From contig OV884057.1 of the NCBI GenBank assembly GCA_930367215.1, forward strand, positions 252,056,830 through 252,120,829: 64,000 nucleotides of DNA. The letters are read 5' to 3'. Both the position numbers and the translations under genes were made by a program. Under the pieces are notes generated by a model that had not been told where the DNA came from, did no database searches, and was given only the letters and a program-made list of their open reading frames with translations. Below are positions 53,766-64,000 of the stretch, piece after piece. Within the stretch, counting starts at the first letter, position 1, and each line of letters begins with the position of its first letter. The DNA is from Pollenia angustigena. Taxonomy: Eukaryota > Arthropoda > Insecta > Diptera > Polleniidae.

Positions 53766-55768
53766 TAGAATAAAATATACAAAAAAGCTGCTATTTTAGT
53801 GCTGACAACGAAGAAGATTGCAAACCGAAAAAAGTAAAAAACTACGAAAATGATTGGAAAAAGGCATTTAAACAAAATAAAAAACATCAATGAATATGTT
53901 AATATAGTAAGCCCCTAAAAAGCACTTGAGGAGTGCTTTTTTGCATGCTAAAAGAAGCGCTTATTGTCAGCAGAAAATAGTCCTCCAAACCGGGAACACC
54001 CCATACAAAAATCAGGCATCCCATCAGCAGGTTTGAAGCGATTTGTGGTATGAATTCATACACAAAACCTGGAATGTATATTGGAATTTTATTTTTAATG
54101 TTTATTTCTCCGTCATTAATTTTTATACGTAAGAGATCCGAAATATGTGTATCTGATAAATTATGGCGGTATTTATTTAATATAAACCCATTCGATTTCG
54201 GTCAATATAATGCCTGTCTCTGATATTGTCCCAACTGCACTACGTCAGTATAACAGACTCCCTTCATATAAAGTAATAGTATCAGTCACATGACTTAATT
54301 ACCATTGATCTGGGGTAACTGCACTTCAAGCACGTTATTTATTACATTGAATTTATTATATTGAATTCACTGGCCACGGGATAAGTACTTGACACAATTT
54401 TCCCGCAGGGATATTTTTGCTTTGATAAATGTGCATGACTATATAAATAGTTCCACTGTTGTAATCCCTATGTGATCCAAGGTAACTAATGCGACTACTA
54501 GTTCAACTCTTGAAATAGTAGTAGTAAATGTGACAGTATTCGCAGTTAGTTTGTTTAAGTGGCGCGGATCTAACGGGGGGTAGTTATTCGAAGGGTTATA
54601 CTAAGCGTTACGGTCGGCAAAACAGCGCTTTCGACATTAAGCTTTTACACGCGAAATGAATTACGGATTTTAACATCGCGGCTTTCCTTCTTTTTACAAT
54701 TTACCAAATGCTTAATTTTATCTAAGCGAATGTCACGTGGTGGAAGAGGAGGAGTCAGTCGATGGTCGATTACGACTTGAATTTAACTTTCGAAATTTTT
54801 TTCGTACCTGCATATCACAGCTAGATTTTGCTTAATCATGTGCAACTTCAGTCACAAATTTATGCGTCTTCTATGTAGAATCCTGGCGCTGGTTAAGGCA
54901 TGACCTCTTTTGTGCAAAATCCATGTGTTGATTATGACCATGACGCAAATTCGATAGAATAAGCGATTTGTCAATTTGAGTGATTTAGTCCGAATATGAC
55001 AAAGACCCAGTGAGGAATTAAGGAGGTAAATCCCGAACATATATTTGTTGTGTTGGTAAGCCTTGGCTTTCTTAAGGCCTTTTTTAAAAACAAATTTCAC
55101 TGTTTAGATACAAGTTTTAACTTTTTTTTATCATTAATTTTGTGTTGCCGTTTGTTAATGACATAAATTGTTAAAATTTGCCTAAAAGTTAAAAAGGGGC
55201 TTCACGGCTCACAAGTTTATAGCAAATTAATGAGGACCGTTATTGTTTTGTTTAAAAAACTTCTAAACAAATACTTCCCCTTAAATGGGAAAGGTCGACA
55301 CGCGCCTGCCTCTTAAACAAATTTGTTTAACTTTATTTGGAATGCTGTTAATGTTTTTTTTTTGCAATGACAGTGTTACCTCAACAATTTTTGGTATGAG
55401 ACGCGGTGACTTTTTTCGTGTTGTTAGATTGTACTGTTCGTTTGGGAATAAGTGTGTCCTAGCGAGTACCAAAGTCATTTATTTGATGAAAATGTGCTTA
55501 GAATTCTTGTTTTAGATTTTATTTAATTTAATGTAACTCTGTTTTTCTTTCTCATTTTCCAGGGACTTTTATGTTATTCTATTGTTTTTTTTCTTCTTAT
55601 TTATGTGTTTTAGTTGCTCATGATTTTTTTTTTTATTGTCTTCAATTTGCAATGTTTTGTAAGTGAATTAAGTAATTTGTTTTGTTGCCATAAAATTCTA
55701 GGTACTTTTGTGTTTCTGTAAACATTTTTTCCTTCTGTCAGACAGCTGATTAAATTACAAATGTCTAA
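53766..55768. other. Unassigned stretch
   Basis: Part of it (54200-54760) is less AT-rich and has a TATATAAATA word at about 54430 that might be a promoter, but no coding frame follows that I can name. Frames at 54852-55100, 55281-55515 and 55610-55849 lack motifs. Confidence 0.35.
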
Positions 55769-55971
55769 CTGAGCTACCAAACAAGAGCGGCAAGCGTTTT
55801 TTTCAAACGTGACAATTTTATTGTCCTTGTGATCCTTGTGATCTGTCAAATAATGTTTTACAGCCGGGCAGTGTTGAATTCGCGTTCTAAAGTTTTATTT
55901 CGTATAAATTGTATTCAAATAAGAATTTTGACATAAAGAAAACGCTTGCCGCTCTTATTTAGGTAGCTCAG
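55769..55971. mobile_element. Small MITE with ACTGAGCTACC ends
   Basis: Inverted arms of about 40 bp: ACTGAGCTACC, then AAGAGCGGCAAGCGTTTT, at 55769-55806 and complemented at 55933-55971. 203 bp. TSD not clear. Confidence 0.6.
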
Positions 55972-56984
55972 TAAAGAAAAAAAAAAAAAAACTAAAAATG
56001 GTTCAGTTGGAAAAAGAAAAATATTGGTTCATTGGGTTAATTCATTTGATTTAATATGATGTTGTTTTTACATGTTGGTATTAGTAGAGATGGGATTAAA
56101 ATAAACAAAAATTTTGTTTGTTTTTGATAAAGAACAATTACTAAATTTAGAACTTTGCAAACAAGCAAGGTTTTATTAAAAAACAAAAAAATATCAAACT
56201 AAAATCTAATAAAAATATTTGTATACAATAAAAATTGCATAGTGTTGCAAAATGATCTATATAAATAGAGTTCTTAACTTTTTTAATTACATTTTTCACC
56301 ATTTTGTGAAGAAGGTTTGGGGAATTTCAATATAAATAACTACACAGTCAAACAACTTACAAAAAAAATTTAATTTTATTTCCAAATAATCCAGATTTCA
56401 CAACTTAATACCACAGTGCAAACAATTTGAGTCTTCATCGCCAGCCTCAATACTTGCAATGCGAAATAAAACTACTACTGGCTGAGCAAATCTGCCAAAG
56501 GGTTTTGAAAAGTTAGCTCAAGCTTCCGAAATTTCGGCCTCGTTAATTTTTTAATTTTTTGAAAAGGTATTTGGTTCAAGTCTTACCAAATGCTATATAG
56601 GTTGTTAAAGGTGCATGTAGACAACATGTTTTTTACATCTGACTTGTCAACTTTTCAAGTCACATGTAATTGCGCATCTCTTTCAAAATTGCTGTTTTAC
56701 AGAAGGTTTATAATGTTCGGTCACAAAAGTACATGTAATTCGCTTCTGAAATTGTTTCTGTTTTTTTTTCGCAAAATTATTGCAAAAACCAAAATAAAAA
56801 AGCCGCCACGAAAATTTTTATTTACGCCGTAAAAAAATAAAGCCATCTTAACATATTTTTCTTTAATTGAAAGATACCAATTAAGGATATTATAATGAAA
56901 CGGTTTTTATATATATATTTACATACATTTTATTCAATGGAGCGATGATCATTCATATCTCGGTATTGTAAAATATAAACTTCA
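55972..56984. other. Unassigned spacer
   Basis: Starts with an A-run (55978-55990). A frame of 80 codons at 56590-56832 has no motif. Confidence 0.35.
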
Positions 56985-57079
56985 GCCGGCTAATGATTCC
57001 GTCAATAGTGGACGCTGCTGCCGGTTTCTTCTCGGCATAGATTTTAGAAGGTTTGTCAAAAGAAAATAGAGCACGCTCT
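56963..57079 (-). pseudogene. Short 3'-terminal coding-like segment, unrecognised
   Basis: The minus strand reads about 38 codons from just after a stop at about 57080 to a TGA near 56964: FDKPSKIYAEKKPAAAST, then IDGIISRLKFIFYNTEI. About 25 bases after the stop is AATAAA (minus strand). GC content is clearly above its surroundings. It could be the last exon of a host or TE gene, or a decayed element. I do not recognise the protein. Confidence 0.3.
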
Positions 57080-57104
57080 CATTGATATTTTGTCCGATGA
57101 CTTT

Positions 57105-57215
57105 GCATCTGACTTTTACAGAAGCAAAGTTAAAAAGGTAACACACGACATGTATGTGCTATGCAGTGGGAAATTTGACATGTCAGATGACAAAAACATG
57201 TCGTGTACGATCGCC
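57105..57215. repeat. Short hairpin-bearing repeat, copy 2
   Basis: TTTACAGAAGCA, then ACACGACATGTATG...GCAGTGGGAAATTTGA...ACATGTCGTGT; same order as at 3340-3475. Confidence 0.5.
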
Positions 57216-58562
57216 TCAAAGACTAAAACCATGTTAAAACTTCATTTCTTATGAATCCGGCATTTACAGTTTTACAGTCCATATTCTTTAAAAATGTATA
57301 TAAAAAAAAACTTGTTTTGCTTAGAATAAAAGTTCTTCTCACTCCTCACATAAAAATCTTTTTTTTTTAATTATAAACATTGACCACTTAAGAAATAAAC
57401 GAACTTTCGAAATAAAGAAACCTTTAGTTGAAAGCATTTATTATCCTTAATTCTTGTAAATAAAATATATTTGCACTTTAAGAAAAAAGCACTAAAGACT
57501 CATCTGCAGCAGAAGTGCGAATATGCAACACGTGCATTTAGACACGTGTCTTAAATGCAACACATTGTATTACATGAGCATAAAACATTCATTTCCGTAT
57601 CCGCAACATACAATACTACTTAAACTTTACTCATACTAGAAAACTTTAATTCAACTTCTACTCACATAAAAACAGAGATTTCTTCTTGTAAGTAAAAGTG
57701 CTTAAGGAAAACTAGCAGCAAGTGTTTGGGTGTGGGTATGTTCAAGTTTGTTTGCAGTCCCATCAGGACTCTCATTACAAAATCAATTGGTAACTTGAAC
57801 TTGGTAATGTCTTGAAATTGACTCGTGCTATTAAGAAGAAAGAAAAAATCTCTACTGCTTTGACTATGTTTAGCTTTCTTTTTTTCTGCGACACTTTGAG
57901 AACTGTTACAGCTGCTAGTTGTTATCAATAATTCAAAGTTAACGGTTAAACTTTTCTGTTCATTGGCATAATGGTTCATTTCCTTGTTCGTTCTTACTCT
58001 TAAAATCATGTAACCCTTTCTTGCAACTTCTAAATGTATCGAGTTAATGGTGTTAACAAGATTTTTTTTTCTTTCATTTCTCTTTTTAAGGATGCTATAA
58101 AATCTCAGAAAAACCAGTTTAATTTCCGTTTTATTTGTTGTTGCTTGTTTTATGTAACAAGTATAAGTGTTGTGGCATTAGTTTGAGTCTGCCTATATCT
58201 GTGTATTTGAACTCTCTTTTTTATATTCCACATCAACCACTTTTACTTTGTAATGCGTTTTCATTTTAAAGTTTTCTACTTTTCTGTAAATTTTTTATTT
58301 ACCATTTTAAAGTTTAAAGTTTTATCGTGTGTGTTTGTTTGCTTAAAAGTTGTGTTTTTCGTATCTGTGTAAAATTTTAATGTGGTTTTGGCATAAAAAG
58401 TTTTCTAAACGCAATTGCGGTAATTGCGATAATAAATGTTTCATGCCATGTTTTCTCTTCTCCAGATCGTTCGATGATGATATATTTTTTAAAGTACTTT
58501 AAAGTGTCGCATTAGGAACAAGTTTAAGTATTCCGTATCTGTTTAACCGCATAGTTATATTT
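57216..58562. other. Unassigned stretch
   Basis: AT-rich. The 115-codon minus-strand frame at 57662-58009 has no motif I know and a composition like its surroundings. Confidence 0.35.
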
Positions 58563-58713
58563 GAGCCGTTTATTTTGAAAGTGGCATAAGTCATTTTGTT
58601 TTTAAGTCGAGATATTTAAGGGTTTGCGTTTTAACACGTTTAAAAATATGGATGCTAACTTTCGAGAAGATTCACTTGTATTTGATATATCATGATAATG
58701 ATACTTTTCTCAG

Positions 58714-58766
<53 letters not shown>

Positions 58767-58825
58767 TATTATTAACTCGATTTTTTTGAAAAAGTGACTT
58801 ATGCCACTTTCAAAATAAACGGCTC
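58563..58825. mobile_element. MITE with perfect 31-bp TIRs and 4-bp TSD
   Basis: Each end starts GAGCCGTTTATTTTGAAAG and continues GTGGCATAAGTCA without mismatch over 31 bp. ATTT flanks both sides (58559-58562, 58826-58829). An expanded TTA microsatellite fills the middle (about 58719-58768). The inner TIR (GAAAGTGGCATAAGTCA) resembles that of the element at 59186. Confidence 0.8.
58719..58768. repeat. (TTA)n microsatellite
   Basis: About 16 TTA/ATT units in a row inside the MITE. Confidence 0.9.
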
Positions 58826-58829
58826 ATTT

Positions 58830-59185
58830 GAAATACAAATGAAAAAGATTTTATTTTGTAATCACTTAAAGTTCGAAATTAAACTTTTAATTACAGATTT
58901 TATTGATTAGGCAAACATATTGCAGTGAAATAGAAAGAAAAGGAGAGGATGTTTTGAAAACATTAAGTCTCTGTAACATGTATGAGGTCTGGAAATTGAG
59001 TGAAAGTGAATCGTTGAATATTTTGAAAACGAACACAAGGATATTCTTCTAGAAATTTTATATTTTTTACTTAATTCCTTTCTGTTGTTAATAGGTAAGT
59101 AGCCATTCAAACAAGATATAGCTTATTTTTATTGAACTACCATTGACTCTGGATGGCGGCTGAAAGATAATTATATAGCACAAAT
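58830..59185. other. Unassigned spacer
   Basis: AT-rich between two elements; nothing recognised. Confidence 0.3.
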
Positions 59186-59411
59186 CGTTAACTTAATACG
59201 AAAAGGCCCTAACTCATAATATTTCGAAATCGATATTTTCACATATTTCGATAGACCATTACTAGATACACATTCTCGAAAAAAAATCAGATGAATTCGG
59301 AAAAAAATTCCGAAGTTATAGCCTAAAAACGAAAAGCCCTAACTCATCTCTTACAATTTTCTAAAGAAAAAAGCCCTAACTCATTTTTGCTGAGGAAACA
59401 GCAACAAAGCA

Positions 59412-59669
59412 TCAATTTTTATAATCTCTGTTGTTGTTTAGTGTTTGCTTTGCGCGATGTGCTGCTTTTATTTTATTTATTACCTTTGATTCTGCATAGA
59501 GCATTAAATGGCAGTCAGCTGTTTTAGTGCTCCCACCTGTTATATACGCCTTGGCATTTATGTGTGGTAGTGAGTTTAAAAATGCCGTTATAAATTTACC
59601 CCCGCTTTTGTCTTTTTTGTCTCTTATCAACCCCTTTGCTGTTTGACAGTTTGTATCACATAACAACAA
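59412..59669 (-). CDS. Hypothetical protein of the 59186-60655 element (minus frame)
   Basis: 85 codons, ATG to stop, with a balanced charged composition unlike the AT noise around it: CDTNCQTAKGLIRDKKDKSG, FITAFLNSLPHINAKAYITG, AHRAKQTLNNN. I do not recognise it. It may be a fragment of the original transposase in an inverted segment, or a separate accessory protein. It reads away from the plus-strand ORF, with their starts about 250 bases apart. Confidence 0.4.
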   Translation of the reverse strand: MLLCDTNCQTAKGLIRDKKDKSGGKFITAFLNSLPHINAKAYITGGSTKTADCHLMLYAESKVINKIKAAHRAKQTLNNNRDYKN

Positions 59670-59741
59670 TAAAAAGCCCTGTTGTTTGTTTTATTGTACA
59701 ATTGTTGTAATCTCGCGGCTACCTGCTATAAATATACCTTG

Positions 59742-59855
59742 CCCGTATTCATAAAAAATATTTTTGATTTATGAAAGGTTTATTGAACAAGTTTTCATAG
59801 GAAATTTGTTCAATAAACCTTTTGTAAATCACAAATATTTTCTATGAATATGGGG
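59742..59855. mobile_element. Palindromic mini-element between the two ORFs
   Basis: CCGTATTCATAAAAAATATT, TTATGAAAGGTTTATTGAAC and their complements form an almost perfect 114-bp hairpin. The CCCGTATTC end resembles the outer end of the foldback at 3533-4727. It lies between the two divergent ORFs, where a shared promoter would be expected. Confidence 0.6.
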
Positions 59856-59917
59856 GTTAGACTCTAAATTTTAGAGTAAAAGTGTGCAAAATAAAAAATA
59901 TTAAAAGCTGAAAAACT

Positions 59918-60301
59918 ATGGATTTTGTGAAAGAAAATACTGATACGGATGCAGAAAAAACTAAAAATACTGAACGGATTAGAAGAATTATTCCGATGCA
60001 ATTGGAATGGAAGCGAAACATTAATCAAATGAAACGAATGAAAGGTGAAGAATATTCTGGATTATCCGACAATAGTGTTAGCCTAAGGCCCCCAAGACAA
60101 CAAGGTGAGGCCTGCAAATCAAACTATTGCAAAAAAAGTGCACTAAGACATTGTTCTGAGTTCAGTGAGCCAACGCGAAAAGAAATATTTACTATGTTTT
60201 GGGAAATCTCCAAGAAAAAGTGGGATCACTTGCAAGATTTAAAGAAGTTGCTGCCCAAAGACTGCCATCACTTTTATGAAAATTTACCATATAAAAACTA
60301 A
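59918..60301 (+). CDS. Hypothetical N-terminal transposase-like protein of the 59186-60655 element
   Basis: 127 codons, ATG to stop. The start is Asp/Glu/Lys-rich, followed by a basic helix (LEWKRNINQMKRMKGEEY), then a Cys motif (ACKSNYCKKSALRHC) and EPTRKEIFTMFWEISKKKWD. A Cys-rich C-x-C-x-C segment followed by R-x-x-IF-x-x-FW is a pattern I know from the N-terminal part of unnamed arthropod transposase-like proteins; this is memory-based, not searched. No catalytic domain follows, so the element here is probably a truncated relative that keeps the DNA-binding part. Confidence 0.55.
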   Translation: MDFVKENTDTDAEKTKNTERIRRIIPMQLEWKRNINQMKRMKGEEYSGLSDNSVSLRPPRQQGEACKSNYCKKSALRHCSEFSEPTRKEIFTMFWEISKKKWDHLQDLKKLLPKDCHHFYENLPYKN

Positions 60302-60659
60302 TATATTATGAAGATTTTATTATTTTTCAATGTAATATGATTATAATTTTTTTAACTTCCTTGTTTCTTTGTCTAAAACATGAATTTCTTTTAAATTACT
60401 TTTTGTTCTCGTTAAAAAAAAGCCCCAACTCATTTTTTTTTTTTTCAGAAAATACAACAACAAAAAGCCCTTACTCATATTAATAAATAAAAATTAAAAA
60501 AAATTAATAAAACTAATATAACACTAAAGTGTTTTTAATAAAAATTGCGTTTAAACAAATTTTGTATCAATATTGCATCTTTTTTTATTTAGTTTTTTCC
60601 TTCTCCTGTAAACTATGAAAAACATGAGTTAGGGCCTTTTCGTATTAAGTTAACGAAAT

Positions 60660-61034
60660 ACACAAATGGATCGTAATCTGATAAAAACGACGTGAAAGGA
60701 GACAACTGACTTCATATTCGGCTACAAAATGCCAAAAACAAGACCCAGTTGCAATTGTAGAAAAAGATTAGAATTTTTATTACAAAAGTAATGGGGGAAA
60801 CGTAAATATAAATTCACAGAAAATTATTTCAAAAGTTGTTTGAATAATAATTAAATCTGGTTCAAATTGTAAGATAACACTACGTGACAAAATTTCAACA
60901 AAGTCGGTACCAAATGAATCTGACAGCTAATCTCTATGTTAAATTTTGCGCTAAAACTGGTTTAAATTATTTTTTAATTGATTTTGTTACTTATATAAAA
61001 AAATTTCCATTATTTTTCCATTAACTTAAGATTT
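60660..61034. repeat. Spacer with a fragment of the 3533-4727 foldback arm
   Basis: At about 60880-60960, ACTACGTGACAAAATT, CAACAAAGTC and AAATGAATCTG match the arm sequence at 3680-3740. The rest is unassigned AT-rich DNA. Confidence 0.55.
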
Positions 61035-61410
61035 AAGCTTCGTTCACAATCAAAAAACATTTTCACTTGGTGTTCATAATAGAGCAACAATTTCTTTTGT
61101 AACTACACACATTTTGCATCAAGAAACCGTTTGCAAATTTAAGCCACAACAATATTTTGCATTTATTTATATTTTTGTAAGCATTTTGTTAAAATTTTCA
61201 TTCAAAACTAAATAAAATTATTTTAAACGTCAGAAACAATTTCATACAAAATGTTGCTGAAGTTCTAGTTGACTCAACTTAAGTTACATTTTTAAAAAAA
61301 TTTTAGTTACATTTTTGTTCTAAAAATGAAAGGAAAATATATGAAATACTTTGGGAAGAAAAAAGATAGATGAAAAAACGAAATTGTTATTATGACTGTG
61401 AACGTAGCTT
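61035..61410. mobile_element. Foldback/MITE, AAGCTTCGTTCACA family, copy B (shorter)
   Basis: Ends AAGCTTCGTTCACAAT and the complement of AAGCTACGTTCACAGT. Shared blocks with 17000-17935: AGAGCAACAATTT, AGTTGACTCAACTT and AAAAATGAAAGGAAAATATA. It lacks the central 0.5 kb inverted arms of copy A. Confidence 0.65.
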
Positions 61411-61917
61411 TAAAATAAACAATTTTTGTAATAAAAATTTATTAATAACCTTCATTAAAGTTTTAACTATAATTGCTAAAGTCATTGAATATGTGGTTCT
61501 TTTAATCAGAATAAAGAACTAAACATTTTTGTGGTAATTAATAGCAAAATTATCATTTAAAACTGTTTTGGGAAACCACTAACTAGAAATTTATTTTGAT
61601 CTGTTTTATTTTTTGTAATTGCTTAAATTAATTTTATGATTACAAAGGAATATTTTAAAGTTTTTTTTACAAAATAAAGTGATTTAATTACCTATTTTCC
61701 CAAACATTTTATTATGAAACTGTTAATTTAAAATTTTAATTGCTTGTAATATGTTTGTAATTGACGAATATTTTGTACAATCAAATATTCATTATCCAAT
61801 GTTTGAATTGGAATTGGAATCTAATCAAAAATGTAGTTTTTGTAATTGCAATCAAGTTTCTATTTATTTTGCATTGGTTGACCAAATTGTTGTTATTTTC
61901 AATGAAGTAATAATTAG
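61411..61917. other. Unassigned spacer
   Basis: AT-rich; frames at 61751-62014 and 61781-61996 on opposite strands overlap each other and the next element and have no motif. Confidence 0.35.
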
Positions 61918-61919
61918 TA

Positions 61920-63134
61920 CACAGAGAAAACAGATTCGTGATCACAACCGAATTTGGCGCCAATCGAATTTGTCGGTTGCATGTACTATCACACAATTCG
62001 GTTACAATTACTGAAAATTTCGTTGCTTAGCATAATATTTTTGATAGCAACATTTGAATTTTAGTACACTATCAGTCATAACAGTAGATATTGTTAGTTG
62101 TTAGTATGGTTATTAGAAACAAAATTGTGCTTATACCCGAATAAATGATAGGTGCAACTGAATTAACACATAATTGGTGTTCATAACAAGAGATTTCATT
62201 GTCGTTATCAAAATATTGTCCAAAGGTAATCTCAATGAATGGAAAAAAATGGTTATTTTACAGTACGATGTCCTAGGGCAGGACCATATAACACAGCTGG
62301 CATTACAAAGGGGAAGTCTTAAAACTACTCCATGGTATACTCCAGAGGATTAGCTTTGAATTCGTTTCAAAACGAAAACATGTCGTTAAAAAACGAAGAC
62401 ATGTCGTTTCACTGCAAACTCTTTTTAATAATGACATGGTCCATACTTGCACTACATTGGACCAGTCCAGGATCAACATGGATCAAGAAGTCCAATATTA
62501 TTTGCAGGGTATAACAAATAATACATACATTTATACATACATATGTATGCACTTGTATATGTTCATACCTATAAGAATACGTAAATTACTTACCCCTATT
62601 TAGTAAGTTTTTCACATTTTCCATTTTTGACCGCAAATATATTTTTTAAATAAAATATTAAAAATTAATTTAATCTATCAAATGTTTTGACAGAAAATTT
62701 AGTAAGCAATTGGGGCTTTTAACTATTTTTTGGTTGTGAATTCCGAATAATTATATTTTCATTTGTTGTACTCGAATTGAATCTATTCCAACAATCAATA
62801 ATTAGCTGCAATAAATGAATAATCATTTATATTACAAAATTTATTGACGAAAGCAAATTATTGATTGCAATGACCAATATTCAGTATTGCCCTATATTAA
62901 ATTCGGTTGTGATTCTAACCATTTGTACTAATTTTTAAAACTTAATTAACTTAGTTATCATAACTAACAAAAGAATTGAAGGAATCATATTTCAGTTGGA
63001 ACATCATTTTTATAATCAAGAGAATTAAAAATCAGTTAGAACTATACATTTTTAATAGTTGCAATAATAAATCATGCTACTTGATCAATATTTTATTACT
63101 GCAACCGTTTCCCAACCAATTTGTTTTCTGTGTG
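61920..63134. mobile_element. Large TA-flanked MITE with CACAGAGAAAACA-type ends
   Basis: Left end CACAGAGAAAACAGATT, right end complementing CACACAGAAAACAAATT, with TA on both sides (61918-61919, 63135-63136). 1215 bp, AT-rich, with AACCGAATT words near both ends. No transposase. Same end type as 12029, 14232 and 51562. Confidence 0.65.
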
Positions 63135-63287
63135 TAATTAAAACTGATTTTTATTTCATAGTAATAGTCTTTTAAAGAAGGCGAACAATTGCGTAATTTT
63201 TTTCAATGCATATTAAGAAAGAGAAGTAAAACTTTCTACTGATATCACAAAAATTGTTTCGTTTTTTTGACATTTACTTGCTTTTTA

Positions 63288-64000
63288 ATACCCTCCACCA
63301 CAATTAGTTGTGAAGAGGGTATATTAAGTTTGTCATTCGGTGCGAAACTTTTTTATTATTCAGCTCAGACCCCATAAAGTATATGTATATATTCTGGGTC
63401 CTTGAGTAATTCCGTCCGTCATATCCGTCAGTCTGTCCGTCTGTTGAAAACACGCTCACTTTCGAAAAACTATACTGAAATTAACAAACTGGGCGTCAAA
63501 TTGCTTGTAGTTATCCTAAGCAGCTTGGCATTGAAATCCAGCAAAATCGTTTCAGTTGGATCAGAGCTATGAATCAAAACTTGGAACTACTGCCCTAAGA
63601 AATTGATAATTTTGTTACGAAAACTAACATAAATGATGGAAAAATGCGTAGAATGATATAAGATTTTGCAAAAATTCGTTTTATTCGACTGGAAATCACG
63701 CTGTAAAATTTCGTGAAGATTCGTCCATATAAGCCCTACTCCCGGATAACAGTATAGTACGCCTAAAACCCTAATTAACAATGTTATTATAACAGATTTC
63801 AGTACATCACAGTTTTATAGGACTACAAATGACACTGTAAAGTTTCGTGAAGATCGGTCCACAATTTACCCTAGGCCCCATATAAAACCTACTTCCGGAA
63901 AAAAAGTTTAGTACGCGTAAAACCGTAAAAAATAATGCTATCATAGCAAATTTGGTACGTCACAGTTTTATAAGACTAGCAATGGCACTGTGAAATTTCG
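63288..64000 (+). repeat. Hairpin-headed interspersed repeat, runs off the window
   Basis: It starts with a 35-base hairpin (ATACCCTCCACCACAA...TTGTGAAGAGGGTAT at 63288-63322), then TTAAGTTTGTCATTCGG, GACCCCATAAAGTATATG and GTCCGTCAGTCTGTCCGTCTG. After 63670 it becomes a tandem array of ~134-153-bp units (core GTAAAGTTTCGTGAAGATCG). The right end is outside the window. The architecture is like the retroposon at 41621-42262, but the sequence differs. Confidence 0.7.

Larger units (their letters stand above)
59186..60655. mobile_element. DNA transposon with perfect 32-bp TIRs, 4-bp TSD and iterated CCCTAACTCAT motif
   Basis: The TIRs are CGTTAACTTAATACG followed by AAAAGGCCCTAACTCAT, identical at both ends over 32 bp. 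AAAT flanks both sides (59182-59185, 60656-60659). AAAGCCCTAACTCAT-like words recur inside at 59333-59347, 59371-59384, 60421-60433 and 60463-60477, all in plus orientation. Two divergent ORFs (59669-59412 minus, 59918-60301 plus) flank a central palindrome. Superfamily unassigned; no DDE motif is seen, so probably internally deleted. Confidence 0.82.

Noticed and set aside
57662..58009. 115-codon minus-strand frame as a host gene
   Set aside because: Long for this AT content, but no recognisable domain or gene signals. Cannot be supported from sequence alone.
63288..63322. Hairpin as a transcription terminator
   Set aside because: It is the conserved start of an interspersed repeat, with no gene upstream.

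Overview
The window reads as nuclear DNA of a higher (brachyceran, probably calyptrate) fly. It is very AT-rich, full of poly-A and poly-T runs, and made almost entirely of interspersed repeats. Diptera-typical repeats are present: hairpin-headed repeats with internal GTCCGTCCG blocks, a LOA-type LINE, BEL/Pao and Gypsy elements, and many MITEs. I could not support any complete host gene, rRNA gene or functional tRNA gene. The organism call is inference; the repeat structures are read directly from the bases, and the target-site duplications (TSDs) were found by eye.

Layout. 1-660 is the 3' end of a CR1/Jockey-type LINE. 900-7250 holds hAT-like elements (935-2447, 5115-5588), a 1.2 kb foldback (3533-4727), a Tc1/mariner-type transposase scrap (5888-6055) and a TA-flanked MITE. 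9100-13560 has two hAT transposase remnants; the second lies in a 3.3 kb element with an 8-bp TSD and mirror-image tandem arrays at its ends. 13700-19850 is a run of MITEs and foldbacks. 21515-28155 is a hairpin-headed retroposon split by a LOA-type LINE (22008-28081, 15-bp TSD), which is itself split by a MITE.

28570-38760 is a four-level nest: an old hairpin-class repeat holds a CCCAGT MITE, which holds a deleted Gypsy element (29115-38481), which holds an intact, very young BEL/Pao element (29498-36759; its two 458-bp LTRs differ by one base by eye). 41621-42262 is a second, complete hairpin-headed retroposon with an 18-bp TSD. After that come a hAT MITE (42514-43114), a 0.63 kb segment present twice (47494-48125 and 53131-53765), a deleted pogo/Tigger element (49827-50657), a MITE carrying a tRNA-derived SINE (51562-52509), and two elements with perfect TIRs and 4-bp TSDs (58563-58825, 59186-60655). 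A large TA-flanked MITE (61920-63134) and another hairpin-headed repeat run to the window end.

The genes present belong to selfish elements. The BEL polyprotein (Gag, protease, RT, RNase H, integrase) and the LOA ORF1/ORF2 are the only long coding regions. The BEL frame looks intact. LOA ORF2 is broken by one in-frame stop, one MITE insertion and one frameshift. The best candidates for undescribed systems are the 1.47 kb element at 59186-60655, the hairpin-headed retroposon family, the SINE with a conserved leader upstream of its tRNA head, and the duplicated segment flanked by direct repeats of about 55 bp.
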